A stretch of DNA of 6,135 nucleotides from Bacillota bacterium (lineage in GTDB: Bacteria > Bacillota > Clostridia > Lachnospirales > Lachnospiraceae), in assembly GCA_023424235.1 (NCBI GenBank), contig JAFAEB010000430.1, positions 1 through 6,135 on the forward strand. The letters run 5' to 3'. This document shows, in pieces, positions 5,139-6,135 of the stretch (its first letter is position 1; each line of letters begins with the position of its first letter). Both the position numbers and the translations under genes were made by a program. Under the pieces are notes generated by a model that saw only the letters and a program-made list of their open reading frames with translations, was not told where the DNA came from and searched no databases.

Positions 5139-6135
5139 TTATGAACTGCCCTTCATCTTTCCGATACTTTTTAATATCGTAATCTCTTCTTTCGTAACTT
5201 CATCATTCCCATATCTCGCCTTTTCATAGATAGAAGTCACTGTTTCTCTTTCTTGGTTAATATATAAATTTGAGATTTCAGTAGGTGTCATGGAAGCATT
5301 TATAATGTTATGTTTCTTAGAAGCATTTCTAGTTACCATAGCTTTATATATGCTTCTGGCTTTTTTATTTAATTTCTTATCTAGGTCACTCTTAGTTCTT
5401 CTCCTTATGCTTCTTTCTCTGATATCTTTTGCAAAAATAAATTCCTTTACGTCCTGTTCTTTCGTAGTAACATTCATTTTTTTAAATAAATTCATAAAAA
5501 GCATTGCTAGTTTTACAAGAAGAAACACGATAACTAGTATACACAAAATACAGCCTAAGATAAAAGCTATTTTGTTAAGGATTTCTGCCCATATACTAGT
5601 TTCACCTATTTCAGGAAGCATCTCAAGGTCATTTTTAATTGGTATATCCTCAGGTATTGATTCTACATCAGGCATAGTAGCTTTGGGGAGCAATAATCTT
5701 AAAATAATAGAAATAGCGGTTTTTAACCATCTACCAAGTTGTTGTACCATTATATAAATTATTCTCTGTCCAAAAAGATAAGCCGTCGCACCACAAATGA
5801 ATATAAGTATAGTCATAATCAAAGAATTTACCCCTATAATCTGGGAAATAGGAAGGGATGTTCGTTCTCTATTCATCAATATAAAATCGGCTACATTACT
5901 AAAGTTATAATGTAATACTTGTAAAAGAATAAATAAAACCCCAGCATTTAGTGAAACCTTAGCCATCAGACTGGACTCCACATAATGTTCAGCGATTATT
6001 GCTATAATAAATACAGCAACTGCACCTAAAGGCATCGTTTCAAAAAGATTATTTTTAGTACGAAATGCCATTGAAGCTATCATTAGTCCAGCACTCACAA
6101 TACTATATGACCATACTACATTTGCTCTGTTACCT
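5139..6135 (-). CDS. Multi-pass membrane protein with C-terminal DUF4129 domain (partial, runs off right edge)
   Basis: The reading frame is open to the right edge of the window (12 more codons beyond the GTG at 6098), so that GTG is probably internal and the true start is outside. The visible 331 residues contain hydrophobic segments at about 9-24, 36-50, 60-75, 100-122 and 184-214, with a possible short one at 136-149. An acidic loop (PDVESIPEDIP, 154-164) lies before the last. The charged tail ends in the DUF4129 signature: DLDKKLNKKARSIYKAM (250-266), TPTEI (283-287) and IYEKARYGNDEVTKEEI (302-318). DUF4129 is found on membrane proteins and transglutaminase-like proteins beside MoxR ATPase and DUF58 genes; whether those lie upstream here cannot be seen. 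The function is unknown and presumably concerns the cell envelope. It converges with merR and is the last gene of its unit. Confidence 0.8.
   Translation of the reverse strand, partial: GNRANVVWSYSIVSAGLMIASMAFRTKNNLFETMPLGAVAVFIIAIIAEHYVESSLMAKVSLNAGVLFILLQVLHYNFSNVADFILMNRERTSLPISQIIGVNSLIMTILIFICGATAYLFGQRIIYIMVQQLGRWLKTAISIILRLLLPKATMPDVESIPEDIPIKNDLEMLPEIGETSIWAEILNKIAFILGCILCILVIVFLLVKLAMLFMNLFKKMNVTTKEQDVKEFIFAKDIRERSIRRRTKSDLDKKLNKKARSIYKAMVTRNASKKHNIINASMTPTEISNLYINQERETVTSIYEKARYGNDEVTKEEITILKSIGKMKGSS

Noticed and set aside
5290..5757. 155-codon plus-strand ORF with hydrophobic residues
   Set aside because: Antisense to the DUF4129 membrane protein; its hydrophobicity and length follow from the opposite-strand code, and no ribosome site precedes it.

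Overview
The window is AT-rich and low-GC, with strong GGAGG/AGGTGA ribosome binding sites, intrinsic terminators and Firmicutes-type protein families. It most resembles an anaerobic, spore-forming clostridium of the Lachnospiraceae (Lachnoclostridium / Clostridium phytofermentans-like). This assignment is inferred from protein style and base composition, not from a database match. I see no phage, CRISPR array, rRNA or tRNA.

Layout. (1) Positions 1-664, minus strand: the N-terminal third of oligoendopeptidase F (pepF), running off the left edge. (2) Positions 665-1416 carry no full-size gene but are dense in small elements. They hold a MerR/SoxR-style dyad inside a 19-bp promoter spacer reading toward pepF, a 139-bp element with 25-bp inverted ends, a second copy of the dyad inside a perfect 38-bp palindrome, a broken Txe/YoeB toxin remnant, a 17-bp direct repeat, and a 27-codon ORF. 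That ORF has an excellent RBS, a sigma-G-like promoter and two hairpins immediately downstream. (3) Positions 1417-4137, minus strand: a complete 906-residue GH2 glycosidase, apparently cytoplasmic and monocistronic. (4) Positions 4138-4474: back-to-back divergent promoters whose -35 boxes form a dyad. One reads toward the GH2 gene; the other reads into a short unit of about 90 nt that ends in a strong terminator (candidate small RNA or attenuated leader). (5) Positions 4475-4993, plus strand: a MerR-family regulator with its own promoter and terminator. (6) Positions 5139-6135, minus strand: the C-terminal part of a multi-pass membrane protein ending in a DUF4129 domain, running off the right edge.

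How it fits together. The genes do not form one operon; each unit has its own promoter or terminator. The protein-coding content is ordinary housekeeping and accessory metabolism: peptide degradation, sugar-side-chain hydrolysis, a transcription regulator and a cell-envelope membrane protein. The less ordinary content is intergenic: the likely forespore-expressed micro-ORF, the paired MerR-type dyads six helical turns apart, and the candidate small RNA between the GH2 gene and the merR gene. I found no convincing evidence for a wholly new multi-gene system.
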